The notes below the pieces were generated by a model. It ran no database searches, was not told where the DNA came from, and saw only the letters and a program-made list of their open reading frames with translations. Position numbers and translations under genes: made by a program. A stretch of DNA of 64,000 bases from an uncultured Azohydromonas sp. (GTDB lineage: Bacteria > Pseudomonadota > Gammaproteobacteria > Burkholderiales > Burkholderiaceae_C): NCBI RefSeq assembly GCF_937926365.1, contig NZ_CALAOH010000250.1:1-64000 (forward strand), written 5' to 3'. Position 1 is the first letter of the stretch. Every line of letters begins with the position of its first letter. Shown here piece after piece: positions 32,883 through 44,383 of the stretch.

Positions 32883-35783
32883 ATGCTGAAATTCCTCTCC
32901 AATCAGCCGCTGCACGATCCGATCGCGTCCGCCACGGCGCACACGGAAGTGAAGACCACCACCTGCTACATGTGCGCGTGCCGCTGCGGCATCCGGGTGC
33001 ATCTGCGCGAGGGGCAGGTGCGCTACATCGACGGCAACCCGGCGCACCCGCTCAACAAGGGGGTGATCTGCGCCAAGGGCAGCTCGGGGATCATGAAGCA
33101 GGTGTCACCGGCGCGGCTGACCCAGCCGCTGCGGCGCAAGCCCGGCGCCGAGCGCGGCGCGGGCGAGTTCGAGCCGATTTCCTGGGACGAGGCCTATTCG
33201 TTGCTTTCACAACGTCTGGCGCATATCCGGGCCACCGACCCCAAGCGCTTCGCCCTGTTCACCGGGCGCGACCAGATGCAGGCCCTGACCGGGCTGTTCG
33301 CACGCCAGTTCGGCACGCCCAACTACGCCGCGCACGGCGGCTTCTGCTCGGTGAACATGGCCGCCGGCATGATCTACACGATCGGCGGCAGCTTCTGGGA
33401 GTTCGGCGGGCCCGACCTGGACCACGCGCGCCTCTTCGTGATGATCGGCACCGCGGAGGACCACCACAGCAATCCGATGAAGATTGCGCTGGGCAAGTTC
33501 AAGCGCGCGGGCGGCCGCTTCATCTCGATCAACCCGGTACGCACCGGCTACTCGGCCATCGCCGACGAGTGGATCCCGATTCGGCCCGGTACCGACGGCG
33601 CGCTCTTCATGGCGCTGCTGCACGAGCTGATCCAGGACGACCTCATCGACCGCGCGTTCCTGCAGCGCCATACCAATGCGCCTCAGCTGGTGGTGCTGGA
33701 CGAGGGCGAGCGCGAGGGCCTGTTCGCCTTCGACCCTGACGCGGGAGCGCCCGCCGATGGGCGCAACCCGCACAACAAGCTGGCCTGGGACAAGGCCGCC
33801 GGGTGCGTCGTGGCCGCGTATCCGCAGGGGGTGGAAGAGGGCCGGGACCTGGCGCTCGAGGGCCACTACGTGCTGGCGGACGGCACGCGGGTGGCGCCCT
33901 CGTTCCAGCTGCTGCGCGAGCGCGTGGCCAGCACGACGCCCGAATGGGCCGAGGCCATCACGGGCATCCCGGCCGGGCGCATTCGCAAGCTGGCACGGGA
34001 GCTGGGCGAGACGGCGCTGCGGCAGGCGTTCGAACTGCCCATCGCCTGGACCGACGCCTGGGGCAAGCGCCATCCCACCACGACGGCGCGCCCGGTGGCT
34101 TTCCATGCCATGCGCGGCCTGGCGGCGCATTCCAACGGCTTCCAGACCGTGCGCGCGCTGGCCGTGCTCATGAGCGTGCTGGGCACCATCGACCGGCCGG
34201 GCGGCTTCCGGCACAAGGCGCCGTACCCGCGCCACATCGTGCCGAACTACCGTGCCTTCAACGACCCGGAGCTGATCCAGCCCAACACGCCGCTCAACGC
34301 CGCGCCGCTGGGCTTCCCGGCGAGCCCCGAGGAGCTGGCGATCAATCCGGACGGCTCCCCGATCCGCATCGACCACGCCTTCTCCTGGGAGCACCCGCTG
34401 TCCGCGCACGGGCTGATGCACAACGTCATCACCAATGCCACGCGGGGCGACCCGTACCCGATCGACACGCTGCTCATCTTCATGGCCAACATGGCGTGGA
34501 ACTCGACCATGAACACGATGGCCGTGCGGGAGATGCTCAACGCCAAGGGCGAGGACGGGAAGTACAAGATTCCCTTCCTGGTGGTGTGCGATGCGTTCCA
34601 GAGCGAGATGGTGGCCTTCGCCGACCTGGTGCTGCCGGATACCACGTACCTGGAGCGGCACGACGTGATGAGCATGCTCGACCGGCCCATCTCGGAGTAC
34701 GACGGCCCGGTGGACTCGGTGCGCGTGCCGGTGGTGCCGCCCACGGGCGAGTGCCGGCCGTTCCAGGAGGTGCTCATCGAGCTGGGCTCGCGGTTGAAGC
34801 TGCCAGCCTTCACGCACCCGGACGGCACGCGCAAGTACAAGGACTATCCGGACTTCATCGTCAACTACGAGGTCCAGTCCGGCATCGGCTTCCTCATGGG
34901 CTGGAGGGGGAAGGACGGCACGGAGCACCTGCGCGGCGCGCCCAATCCGCGGCAGTGGGAGATGTACGAGAAGAACAACTGCGTCTTCCAGTACCACATG
35001 CCCCCCGAGCAGCAGTACATGCGCAACTGGAATCGGGCGTATCTCGACTTCGCCAAGGACAAGGGCTGGCGCCAGCGCAACGACCCGGTGCAGCTGGCGC
35101 TGTACTCCGACACGTTGCAGGCGTTCCGCCTGGCGGCGCAGGGCAAGCGGCGCGGGCGGCAGCCGCCCGAGGCGCTGCGCGAGCGCGTGGCCACCTATTT
35201 CGACCCCCTGCCCTTCTGGTACGAGCCGCTGGAGCAGGCCTGCACCGACACGGACGCCTTCCCGCTGGCGGCCGTGACGCAGCGGCCGATGGCGATGTAC
35301 CACTCCTGGGACTCGCAGAACGCCTGGCTGCGCCAGATCCACAGCCACAACTACCTGCACGTCAACCCGGTCACCGCGATGGCCGCGGGGGTCAGCGATG
35401 GGGGCTGGTGCTGGGTGGAGAGCCGATGGGGCCGGGTGCGCTGCATGGCGCGCTACAGCGACGCGGTGGAGCCGGGCACGGTGTGGACCTGGAACGCCAT
35501 CGGCAAGGCCGACGGCGCCTGGCAGCTCGCGCCCGGGGCCGACGAGTCGCGCAAGGGTTTTCTGCTCAACCACCTCATCAGCGAGGAGCTTCCGATGGGG
35601 CAGAAGACCATCAGCAATTCGGACCCCGTGACGGGCCAGGCCGGCTGGTACGACGTGCGCGTGCGGATCCGTCCGGCCGCGCCCGACGAGCCGCAGGAAA
35701 GCCATCCCCGGGCCGCCGCCGTTGCGAGCGTGCCCGGCGTACTGGGCCAGGCCGTGACCGCCTTCTTCAGGAGCCGCAAGTGA
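32883..35783 (+). CDS. soeA: Sulfite dehydrogenase catalytic subunit SoeA (molybdopterin oxidoreductase)
   Basis: 966 residues, the length of SoeA/PsrA-type proteins. The N-terminal [4Fe-4S] site is C-x2-C-x3-C...C (TTCYMCACRCGIRVHL and GVICAKGSSGIM). Next come the cofactor regions FTGRDQMQALTGLFARQFGT, FCSVNMAAGMIYTIGGSFWE and DHHSNPMKIALGKFKRAGG. No Tat signal is present, so the enzyme faces the cytoplasm as in SoeABC, which oxidises sulfite to sulfate and passes electrons to quinone. The next two genes supply the Fe-S and membrane subunits. Other bis-MGD enzymes of the same family (polysulfide or tetrathionate type) are alternatives, but the CYMCACRCGI and CSVNMAAG motifs fit SoeA best. 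Confidence 0.85.
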   Translation: MLKFLSNQPLHDPIASATAHTEVKTTTCYMCACRCGIRVHLREGQVRYIDGNPAHPLNKGVICAKGSSGIMKQVSPARLTQPLRRKPGAERGAGEFEPISWDEAYSLLSQRLAHIRATDPKRFALFTGRDQMQALTGLFARQFGTPNYAAHGGFCSVNMAAGMIYTIGGSFWEFGGPDLDHARLFVMIGTAEDHHSNPMKIALGKFKRAGGRFISINPVRTGYSAIADEWIPIRPGTDGALFMALLHELIQDDLIDRAFLQRHTNAPQLVVLDEGEREGLFAFDPDAGAPADGRNPHNKLAWDKAAGCVVAAYPQGVEEGRDLALEGHYVLADGTRVAPSFQLLRERVASTTPEWAEAITGIPAGRIRKLARELGETALRQAFELPIAWTDAWGKRHPTTTARPVAFHAMRGLAAHSNGFQTVRALAVLMSVLGTIDRPGGFRHKAPYPRHIVPNYRAFNDPELIQPNTPLNAAPLGFPASPEELAINPDGSPIRIDHAFSWEHPLSAHGLMHNVITNATRGDPYPIDTLLIFMANMAWNSTMNTMAVREMLNAKGEDGKYKIPFLVVCDAFQSEMVAFADLVLPDTTYLERHDVMSMLDRPISEYDGPVDSVRVPVVPPTGECRPFQEVLIELGSRLKLPAFTHPDGTRKYKDYPDFIVNYEVQSGIGFLMGWRGKDGTEHLRGAPNPRQWEMYEKNNCVFQYHMPPEQQYMRNWNRAYLDFAKDKGWRQRNDPVQLALYSDTLQAFRLAAQGKRRGRQPPEALRERVATYFDPLPFWYEPLEQACTDTDAFPLAAVTQRPMAMYHSWDSQNAWLRQIHSHNYLHVNPVTAMAAGVSDGGWCWVESRWGRVRCMARYSDAVEPGTVWTWNAIGKADGAWQLAPGADESRKGFLLNHLISEELPMGQKTISNSDPVTGQAGWYDVRVRIRPAAPDEPQESHPRAAAVASVPGVLGQAVTAFFRSRK

Positions 35784-36559
35784 TGACGCCCATCGAGTCC
35801 CGCGAAACGCTGGCGCGACAGCTCGCGCTGGTCATCGATCTCAACGTGTGCGTGGGCTGCCATGCCTGCGTCACCTCGTGCAAGGAATGGAACAGCGCCG
35901 GCGCCGCCGCCCTGCCGCCGGACCCCGGTGCGTTCGACGCGTCGCCCACGGGCACCTTCTTCAACCGGGTCCAGACCTACGAGGCGGGCCGCTTCCCCGG
36001 CACGCAGACCATCCACTTTCCCAAGAGCTGCCTGCATTGCCAGGAACCGCCGTGCGTGCCGGTGTGCCCCACGGGAGCGAGCTACAAGCGCGCCGAGGAC
36101 GGCATCGTGCTGGTGGACTACGACAAGTGCATCGGCTGCAAGTACTGCAGCTGGGCCTGCCCCTACGGTGCGCGCGAGTACGACGAGTCGCGCGGGGTGA
36201 TGACCAAGTGCACGCTGTGCGTGGACCGCATCCACGACGAGCTGCTGCCGCTGGAGGACCGCCGGCCCGCGTGCGTCAAGGCCTGCCCCACCGGGGCGCG
36301 GCTGTTCGGCGACGTCAACGACCCGGCCTCCGAGGTGTCCCAGGCCATCCGCGAGCATGGCGGCTACGAACTGATGCCGGAGTGGGAGACGCGGCCCGCC
36401 AACCGCTACCTGCCACGGCGCATCACCGAGGCTGCGGAACCGACGCACCAGGACACGCGTGCCGCGCCGGCGAGCGCCCCCGCGGCGCGGCCGCAGGAGA
36501 CACGGCCCGCGGAGCCCGCACTGGGGTGGTTCGCGCGCCTGCTGCGCATGGGAGCCTGA
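35783..36559 (+). CDS. soeB: Sulfite dehydrogenase iron-sulfur subunit SoeB
   Basis: 258 residues with four ferredoxin-type cysteine groups: CVGCHACVTSC, CLHCQEPPCVPVC, CIGCKYCSWAC and the late pair CTLC/CVKAC. They carry four [4Fe-4S] clusters that pass electrons from SoeA to the membrane subunit. The ATG overlaps the soeA stop (TGATG). The last 55 residues are Ala/Pro-rich with a final LGWFARLLRMG helix. No export signal, in line with a cytoplasmic enzyme. Confidence 0.9.
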   Translation: MTPIESRETLARQLALVIDLNVCVGCHACVTSCKEWNSAGAAALPPDPGAFDASPTGTFFNRVQTYEAGRFPGTQTIHFPKSCLHCQEPPCVPVCPTGASYKRAEDGIVLVDYDKCIGCKYCSWACPYGAREYDESRGVMTKCTLCVDRIHDELLPLEDRRPACVKACPTGARLFGDVNDPASEVSQAIREHGGYELMPEWETRPANRYLPRRITEAAEPTHQDTRAAPASAPAARPQETRPAEPALGWFARLLRMGA

Positions 36560-36560
36560 C

Positions 36561-37487
36561 ATGCACCCAGCCTTCTCCATCGTCTTCTTCACCACGCTGG
36601 CTGGCAGCGCGCAGGGCTTGGTCGTGGCGCTGGTCGTGGCGACGCTGGCGGACAGGGCTCCTTCCGCCGGCTTCACGGTCCAGGCCCTCGGCGTGGCACA
36701 GGCGCTGCTGCTGGCCGCGCTGGCCGCCTCGTTCCTGCACCTGGGCCGACCGGCGCGCGCCTGGCGCGCGGTGCGCATGTGGCGCACGTCCTGGATGTCG
36801 CGGGAGGTGATCGTGCTGCCGGCGTTCATGGCCGTGGTGGGGGCCTGGTGGCTGACGCTGGCGCTTGGAAAAGAACCGGGGCTCCTGCTGCCGCTGCTGG
36901 CGCTGCTGCTATGCGCGCTGTTGTGGCTGTGCACGGCCATGATCTACGCCTGCCTGCGCTTCCTCCAGGAGTGGGCGCACCCGCTGACCGTGGTGAACTA
37001 CACGCTCATCGGCCTGAGTTCGGGCTGGGTGCTGGCCGGGGCCCTGGCGGTGCTGGGCGGCGAGGACGGCTTCGTGCGGCTGCTGGGCCCGTGGGCGCTC
37101 GCACTGACGCTGGCGGCCTTGAGCACGCGTGCGCTGGCGCTGCTGCGCAATGCCCGGCTCGTCCCTCGCTCCACGCAGCAGACGGCCACGGGCATACGCG
37201 CCGAGCGGCTGGTGCAGAAGTCCATGGGCTTCTCGGGCGGGTCCTTCAACACGCGCGAGTTCTTTGCCCATGCATCGATACCCGCGCTGCGGCGCATCCA
37301 GCTCTTCATGCTGCTGTGGGGCTTCGTGCTGCCGGCCGCACTGCTGATGTGGGCCCTGGGCGGCGGCCCGCCGCTGGCATGGCTGGTGGCGCTGCCGCTG
37401 CAGTTCCTGGGGCTGCTGGCCGAGCGCTGGCTGTTCTTCGCGCAGGCGCGCCATCCGCAGAACCTGTACTACCAGGTGGTTTCTTGA
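36561..37487 (+). CDS. soeC: Sulfite dehydrogenase membrane subunit SoeC (DmsC family)
   Basis: 308 residues with about eight hydrophobic helices. The first (FSIVFFTTLAGSAQGLVVAL) and the pair ALAASFLHLGRPARAWRAVR and TSWMSREVIVLPAFM are the DmsC hallmark. It anchors SoeAB and hands electrons to quinone. It starts one base after the soeB stop. The ending ARHPQNLYYQVVS is typical of the family. Confidence 0.88.
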   Translation: MHPAFSIVFFTTLAGSAQGLVVALVVATLADRAPSAGFTVQALGVAQALLLAALAASFLHLGRPARAWRAVRMWRTSWMSREVIVLPAFMAVVGAWWLTLALGKEPGLLLPLLALLLCALLWLCTAMIYACLRFLQEWAHPLTVVNYTLIGLSSGWVLAGALAVLGGEDGFVRLLGPWALALTLAALSTRALALLRNARLVPRSTQQTATGIRAERLVQKSMGFSGGSFNTREFFAHASIPALRRIQLFMLLWGFVLPAALLMWALGGGPPLAWLVALPLQFLGLLAERWLFFAQARHPQNLYYQVVS

Positions 37488-37512
37488 GCTTGCCTGGCCG
37501 AGCCGAGGGCGA

Positions 37513-38241
37513 ATGATGCTGCTCGTATCCGGGATGCTGGTGCTGCTGGCCGGGGCGGCGATCGGCGCGACGTCCATCGGCGGTGTGCTGGTGGTGCCGG
37601 CGCTCGCCGGCTTGGCGGGGCTGCCGCTGGGCGCAGCCGTGGCGGCGTCGAGCTTCGGCTTCCTGCTCACCGGGCTGCTTGGCTGGCGGCGCGCGCCGTC
37701 ACCCGGCGCCGCGCTGGCCGCGACCTGGCCGCTGCACGCGGCGGCGTTGCCGGGGGCGGTCGCCGGCGCGGTGCTGGTGCACCAGGTCCCGCCCGGTCTG
37801 GTGCGGGGCTGGGTGGCGTTGCTGGCGCTGGGTTCCGGCGTCTATTCGCTGATCACGCTGCACAGCGCCCCCTCGGCCAGCCTGGCGGCGCTGGGCCGCG
37901 GCTCCCTGGCTGTCCTGGGTGCGGCCGTAGGCTGTGGCTCGGCCCTGTCGGGCACCGGTGGCCCGGTGCTGCTGATGCCGGTGCTCATGCTGCTGGGCGT
38001 GCCGACGCTCGCGGCGGTGGCCACCGCACAGGCGGTGCAATTGCCCATCGCGCTGGCCGCCAGCGCGGCACATTGGGCTTCCGGCCGGCTCGATCTGGGA
38101 CTCTCGACGCTCGTCGGCATGGCGCTGCTGGCCGGTGCCTGGGCGGGCCGGCGGGCGGTGCCGCTTATCGATGTCCTGGTGTTGCGCCGCTGCACGGCGC
38201 TGGCACTCATCGCCACAGGCCTCTGGTACGGGCTGGCATAG
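37513..38241 (+). CDS. TauE/SafE-family anion exporter
   Basis: 242 residues, about eight helices, with two related halves: LAGAAIGATSIGGVLVVPAL in the first and GAAVGCGSALSGTGGPVLLM in the second. This family exports sulfite or sulfoacetate in sulfonate degraders. Position 25 bases after soeC supports sulfite or sulfate efflux. No clear terminator follows; the next gene converges from the other strand. Confidence 0.88.
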   Translation: MMLLVSGMLVLLAGAAIGATSIGGVLVVPALAGLAGLPLGAAVAASSFGFLLTGLLGWRRAPSPGAALAATWPLHAAALPGAVAGAVLVHQVPPGLVRGWVALLALGSGVYSLITLHSAPSASLAALGRGSLAVLGAAVGCGSALSGTGGPVLLMPVLMLLGVPTLAAVATAQAVQLPIALAASAAHWASGRLDLGLSTLVGMALLAGAWAGRRAVPLIDVLVLRRCTALALIATGLWYGLA

Positions 38242-38347
38242 AGGCACGAAGGTATGACCTGTCTTCAACAGGCCATGAAGGTGGGATCTACAGCTCCCGG
38301 TGCAGGCCAAGTTGAGCGCGTCCAGTGACCAGACTGGCAATTTCCGA

Positions 38348-40543
<2,196 letters not shown>

Positions 40544-40841
40544 CACGAATGCCGCAAGGGTGCATGACAAGGGTCCTGGCGGATCATCACGGCGCCTATT
40601 GGCCACGGTTTGACGTCCACCCCGTCCTCTCGCTGACGCTCGCCGCTCAAAGAGCGGAAAGGGCGGGGATTCCTACGGCGCTCCAGCGCGGCGTCGAACC
40701 GTGCTGGAGTTGCTTCGGCGGGTTCGCAGTTGCTGACGGCCTGTGCCGTTCACTTGGCAGGCTCGTCCGGGCGACCTTGCAGCCCGGCGCAAGCGCGCGC
40801 CGCATCCAGCCCTTCGTCCCTGAGCCTTTGCGGTACTGTGT

Positions 40842-42095
40842 TCAGACGACGCTGCGCTGACGCAGCGAGGCCACATCGGCATCGCTCATGGCCAGCCAGT
40901 CTTCCAGCACCTGCGACGTGTGCTGGCCCAACGTGGGCGGCGCGTTCCTATAGGCCACGGGCGACTCGGACAGGCGGATCGGGTTGGCCACCAGCGGCGC
41001 CGTGCCGCCCAGGGAATGCTCCATGTCCACCCGCATGCCGCGCGCCCGCACCTGGGGATGGTCGAATACCTTGTCCAGCGTGTTGATCGGCCCGCACGGC
41101 ACGCCTGCCTCCTCCATGGCCGTCACCCATTCGTCGGTCGTGCGAGTGACCGTGGCGGACCGGATCATTCCGACCAGGAGATCCCGGTTCGCAACCCGCT
41201 GCGGATTGGTGGCGAAGCGCTCGTCGCTCGCCCATTCGGCATGGCCCAGCGTGGCGCAGAAACGCGCGAACTGCCCGTCGTTGCCGACCGTCACGATCAT
41301 GTGTCCATCGGCCGTCGGGAAGTCCTGGTACGGGACGATGCTCGGATGGGCGTTGCCCATGCGCTGGGGCGGCCTGCCGCTCACCAGGTAGCTGGCCGCC
41401 TGGTTGGCCAGCGATGCGATCTGCACGTCGAGCAGCGCGAGGTCGATGTGCTGGCCCTGGCCGCTGCGCTCACGCCGGGCGAGCGCGGCAAGGATGGCGA
41501 CGGTGGCATACAGGCCCGTCAGCACGTCGGTCAAGGCCACGCCCACCTTGAGCGGCCCTCCTCCCTCGGTGCCGTCCGGCCGGCCGGTGATGCTCATCAA
41601 GCCGCCCATGCCCTGCATCAGGAAGTCATAGCCCGGACGCGAGGAATACGGGCCGGTCTGCCCGAAACCCGTGATCGAGCAGTAGATCAGCCGCGGATTC
41701 GCGGCCTTCAGCGTCTCGTAGTCGAGTCCGTACTGCGCCAGGCCGCCCACCTTGAAGTTCTCGATCAGCACGTCGGCCTGCGCGGCCAGGCGGGCCACGA
41801 GGCGCTGCCCTTCGGGTTGGCCCAGGTCGACGGTGACCGAGCGCTTGTTGCGGTTGGCGCTGAGGAAGTAGGCCGACTCGCTGGTGGTGGCTCCGCTCTC
41901 ATCGGGCAGCCACGGCGGGCCCCAGGCCCGGGTGTCGTCGCCGGCGCCGGGCCGCTCGACCTTGACCACGTCGGCGCCAAGATCAGCCAGCAGCTGGCCC
42001 GACCAGGGGCCGGCCAGCACGCGCGAAAGGTCCAGCACGCGCAGGCCGGCCAAGGCGCCGGGCTGCATGGCCGGTGCGGGAATCGAAGCGTCCAT
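40842..42095 (-). CDS. Class III CoA-transferase (probable succinyl-CoA:glutarate CoA-transferase)
   Basis: 417 residues of the CaiB/BaiF family: LAGLRVLDLSRVLAGPWSGQ, LADLGADVVKVERPGAGDDT, the catalytic Asp region YSSRPGYDFLMQGMGGLMSI, and GVPCGPINTLDKVFDHPQV. It starts 7 bases after the gcdH stop. This pairing is standard in Burkholderiales, where the enzyme activates glutarate for GcdH. The substrate is inferred from that pairing. Confidence 0.9.
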   Translation of the reverse strand: MDASIPAPAMQPGALAGLRVLDLSRVLAGPWSGQLLADLGADVVKVERPGAGDDTRAWGPPWLPDESGATTSESAYFLSANRNKRSVTVDLGQPEGQRLVARLAAQADVLIENFKVGGLAQYGLDYETLKAANPRLIYCSITGFGQTGPYSSRPGYDFLMQGMGGLMSITGRPDGTEGGGPLKVGVALTDVLTGLYATVAILAALARRERSGQGQHIDLALLDVQIASLANQAASYLVSGRPPQRMGNAHPSIVPYQDFPTADGHMIVTVGNDGQFARFCATLGHAEWASDERFATNPQRVANRDLLVGMIRSATVTRTTDEWVTAMEEAGVPCGPINTLDKVFDHPQVRARGMRVDMEHSLGGTAPLVANPIRLSESPVAYRNAPPTLGQHTSQVLEDWLAMSDADVASLRQRSVV

Positions 42096-42101
42096 GGTGG
42101 C

Positions 42102-43289
42102 TCAGAAGGCCGGGATGCCGGTGATCGCGCGGCCCAGGATCAGCGCGTGGATGTCGTGCGTGCCCTCGTAGGTGTTGACCACCTCCAGGTTCACCAGGTG
42201 GCGCGCCACGCCGAACTCGTCGCTGATGCCGTTGCCGCCCATCATGTCGCGCGCCACGCGGGCGATGTCCAGCGCCTTGCCGCAGCTGTTGCGCTTCATG
42301 ATCGAGGTGATCTCCACCGCGGCCGTGCCCTCGTCCTTCATGCGCCCCAGCTGCAGGCAGCCCTGCAGGCCCAGCGTGATCTCGGTGAGCATGTCGGCGA
42401 GCTTCTTCTGCACCAGCTGGTTGGCCGCCAGCGGCTTGCCGAACTGCTTGCGGTCCAGCACGTACTGCCGTGCGCGGTGGAAGCAGTCCTCGGCCGCGCC
42501 CAGCGCCCCCCAGGCGATGCCGAAGCGCGCGCTGTTGAGGCAGGTGAACGGGCCCTTGAGGCCGCGCACCTCGGGAAAGGCGTTCTCCTCGGGGCAGAAC
42601 ACCTCGTCCATCACGATCTCCCCGGTGATGGAAGCGCGCAGCCCCACCTTGCCGTGGATGGCGGGCGCGGACAGCCCTTTGAAGCCCTTTTCCAGCACGA
42701 AACCGCGGATCTTGCCTTCGTCGTCCTTGGCCCAGACCACGAACACGTCGGCGATCGGGCTGTTGGTGATCCACATCTTGCTGCCGGTGAGGCTGTAACC
42801 ACCGGGCACCTTGCGGGCTCGCGTGATCATGCTGCCCGGGTCGGAGCCGTGGTTGGGCTCGGTCAGGCCGAAGCAGCCGATCCACTCGCCGCTGGCGAGC
42901 TTGGGCAGGTACTTCTGCTTCTGCGCCTCGGTGCCGAACTCGTTGATGGGCACCATCACCAGCGAGGACTGCACGCTCATCATCGAGCGGTAGCCCGAGT
43001 CGACGCGCTCCACCTCGCGCGCCACCAGGCCGTAGCTCACGTAGTTGAGCCCGGCACCGCCGTAGGCTTCCGGGATGGTGATGCCCAGCAGGCCCAGCTC
43101 GCCCATCTCACGGAAGATGACAGCGTCCGTCCGCTCATGACGGAAGGCATCGAGCACACGCGGAGCCAGCCGTTCCTGGCAGTACGCGTGCGCCGAGTCG
43201 CGCACCATGCGCTCCTCTTCGGTCAGCTGCGAATTCAGCAGCAGAGGATCGTCCCATTGGAAGGCGGCATACTTGTGCGAAGAACTCAT
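42102..43289 (-). CDS. gcdH: Glutaryl-CoA dehydrogenase
   Basis: 395 residues, the exact family length. GYRSMMSVQSSLVM carries the GcdH-specific Arg and YEGTHDIHALILGRAITG the catalytic Glu. CFGLTEPNHGSDPGSM and GGNGISDEFGVARHLVNLE are further marks. It oxidises and decarboxylates glutaryl-CoA to crotonyl-CoA in lysine and aromatic degradation. It heads an operon with the CoA-transferase and is divergent from a LysR gene. Confidence 0.96.
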   Translation of the reverse strand: MSSSHKYAAFQWDDPLLLNSQLTEEERMVRDSAHAYCQERLAPRVLDAFRHERTDAVIFREMGELGLLGITIPEAYGGAGLNYVSYGLVAREVERVDSGYRSMMSVQSSLVMVPINEFGTEAQKQKYLPKLASGEWIGCFGLTEPNHGSDPGSMITRARKVPGGYSLTGSKMWITNSPIADVFVVWAKDDEGKIRGFVLEKGFKGLSAPAIHGKVGLRASITGEIVMDEVFCPEENAFPEVRGLKGPFTCLNSARFGIAWGALGAAEDCFHRARQYVLDRKQFGKPLAANQLVQKKLADMLTEITLGLQGCLQLGRMKDEGTAAVEITSIMKRNSCGKALDIARVARDMMGGNGISDEFGVARHLVNLEVVNTYEGTHDIHALILGRAITGIPAF

Positions 43290-43399
43290 TTGTGCACCTG
43301 CTTGGTGAGGGGGTGGATGAGCACTCTACGCAAGCAAAGCATGGATCACAAACGATTTATTTGCACTGACTTGTTCCGTCAACGCACAGATAAGACGCC
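43290..43399. promoter_or_regulatory. gcdH/gcdR divergent promoter region
   Basis: 110 bases between divergent starts. The stretch GCAAA...TTTGC at 43333-43365 is a spaced inverted repeat around an AT-rich centre and could be a LysR site. No exact promoter hexamers are assigned. Confidence 0.4.
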
Positions 43400-44317
43400 A
43401 TGCGACGTACCTTGCCCTCCACCGCGGCGCTGGCCGCCTTCGAGTCCGCCGCGCGCCACCAGAGCTTCACCAAGGCCGCGGACGAGTTGTCCGTGACGCA
43501 GAGCGCCGTGTGCCGACAGATTGCTTCGCTCGAGGACTTCCTCGGCGTGAAGCTGTTCCGCCGCGACCGGCGCGGCGTGGCGCTGACCGATGCCGGTGCG
43601 ACGTACAGCCGCCAGGTTGCAGCCCGGCTGGACGAGGTCGAACGCGACACGCTGGACCTGATGGCCAAGGGGAGCCAGGGCGGCACGCTGGAGCTGGGCG
43701 TCGTGCCCACGTTCGCCACCAAGTGGCTGCTGCCGCGGCTGCCGCGATTCAGCGCCCAGCATCCGGGCATCACCGTGAACCTCAATGCCCGGTCGCGCCC
43801 GTTCCTGTTCGACGAAACGCCCTTCGATGCCGCCATCAGCGCGGGCGAACGGACCTGGCCCGGCACCGAGGCCGAGTTCCTGATGCACGAGGAGCTCTTC
43901 CCGCTGGCCAGTCCGTCCTACCTGGCGGCGCACCGTTGCCCGCGCATCGACGAAGCCGACTGGGCCCGGTGCACGCTGCTGCAGCAAAGCACCCGGCCCT
44001 ACGCGTGGCGCCAATGGTTCGCCTCCCGGGGCGTGCAGGTGGACGGGGACATGACCGGCCCGCGCCTGGAGTTGTTCTCAATGCTGGTCGAGGCCGCCAT
44101 CCACGGGCTGGGCGTGGCGCTGGTGCCGCGCACGCTGGTGGAGGACGAGCTGCGGCGCGGGGTACTGGTGCGGGCTTCGCCTCACCAGCACCCCGGTGAC
44201 CGCAGCTACCACCTGATGTGGCCGGAGCGCATGGCTGGGAATCGCTCGCTGATGCTGTTCCGGGACTGGCTGAGGGATGAGGCGCGCGCTTACCGCGAGG
44301 CGCAGGGGCTGGGGTGA
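43400..44317 (+). CDS. LysR-family regulator (GcvA/GcdR-like)
   Basis: 305 residues. N-terminal HTH (LPSTAALAAFESAARHQSFT, then LSVTQSAVCRQIASLEDFLG) and a GcvA-type effector domain (TLELGVVPTFATKWLLPRLP; FDAAISAGERTWPGTEAEF; IHGLGVALVPRTLVEDEL). GcvA-like regulators of this kind sit divergent to gcdH in many proteobacteria and activate it in response to glutarate. That role is inferred from position. Confidence 0.88.
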   Translation: MRRTLPSTAALAAFESAARHQSFTKAADELSVTQSAVCRQIASLEDFLGVKLFRRDRRGVALTDAGATYSRQVAARLDEVERDTLDLMAKGSQGGTLELGVVPTFATKWLLPRLPRFSAQHPGITVNLNARSRPFLFDETPFDAAISAGERTWPGTEAEFLMHEELFPLASPSYLAAHRCPRIDEADWARCTLLQQSTRPYAWRQWFASRGVQVDGDMTGPRLELFSMLVEAAIHGLGVALVPRTLVEDELRRGVLVRASPHQHPGDRSYHLMWPERMAGNRSLMLFRDWLRDEARAYREAQGLG

Positions 44318-44383
44318 TGCCGCCTCCCCGCCGCTGCGCAGTCCGGATCGCCTGAGCCATGCCGGATAGGGGTAGACCCTGGT

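Noticed and set aside
33207..35705. Minus-strand 832-codon open frame
   Set aside because: Exact antisense of soeA; composition (His, Arg, Val, Gly) is that of a shadow frame.
38242..38347. Bidirectional terminator between tauE-like gene and sensor kinase
   Set aside because: Two 5-base hairpins exist (CCTGT..ACAGG and CCAGT..ACTGG) but neither has a T run.
40920..43496. Plus-strand 858-codon open frame
   Set aside because: Antisense to the CoA-transferase and gcdH genes, which are certain.
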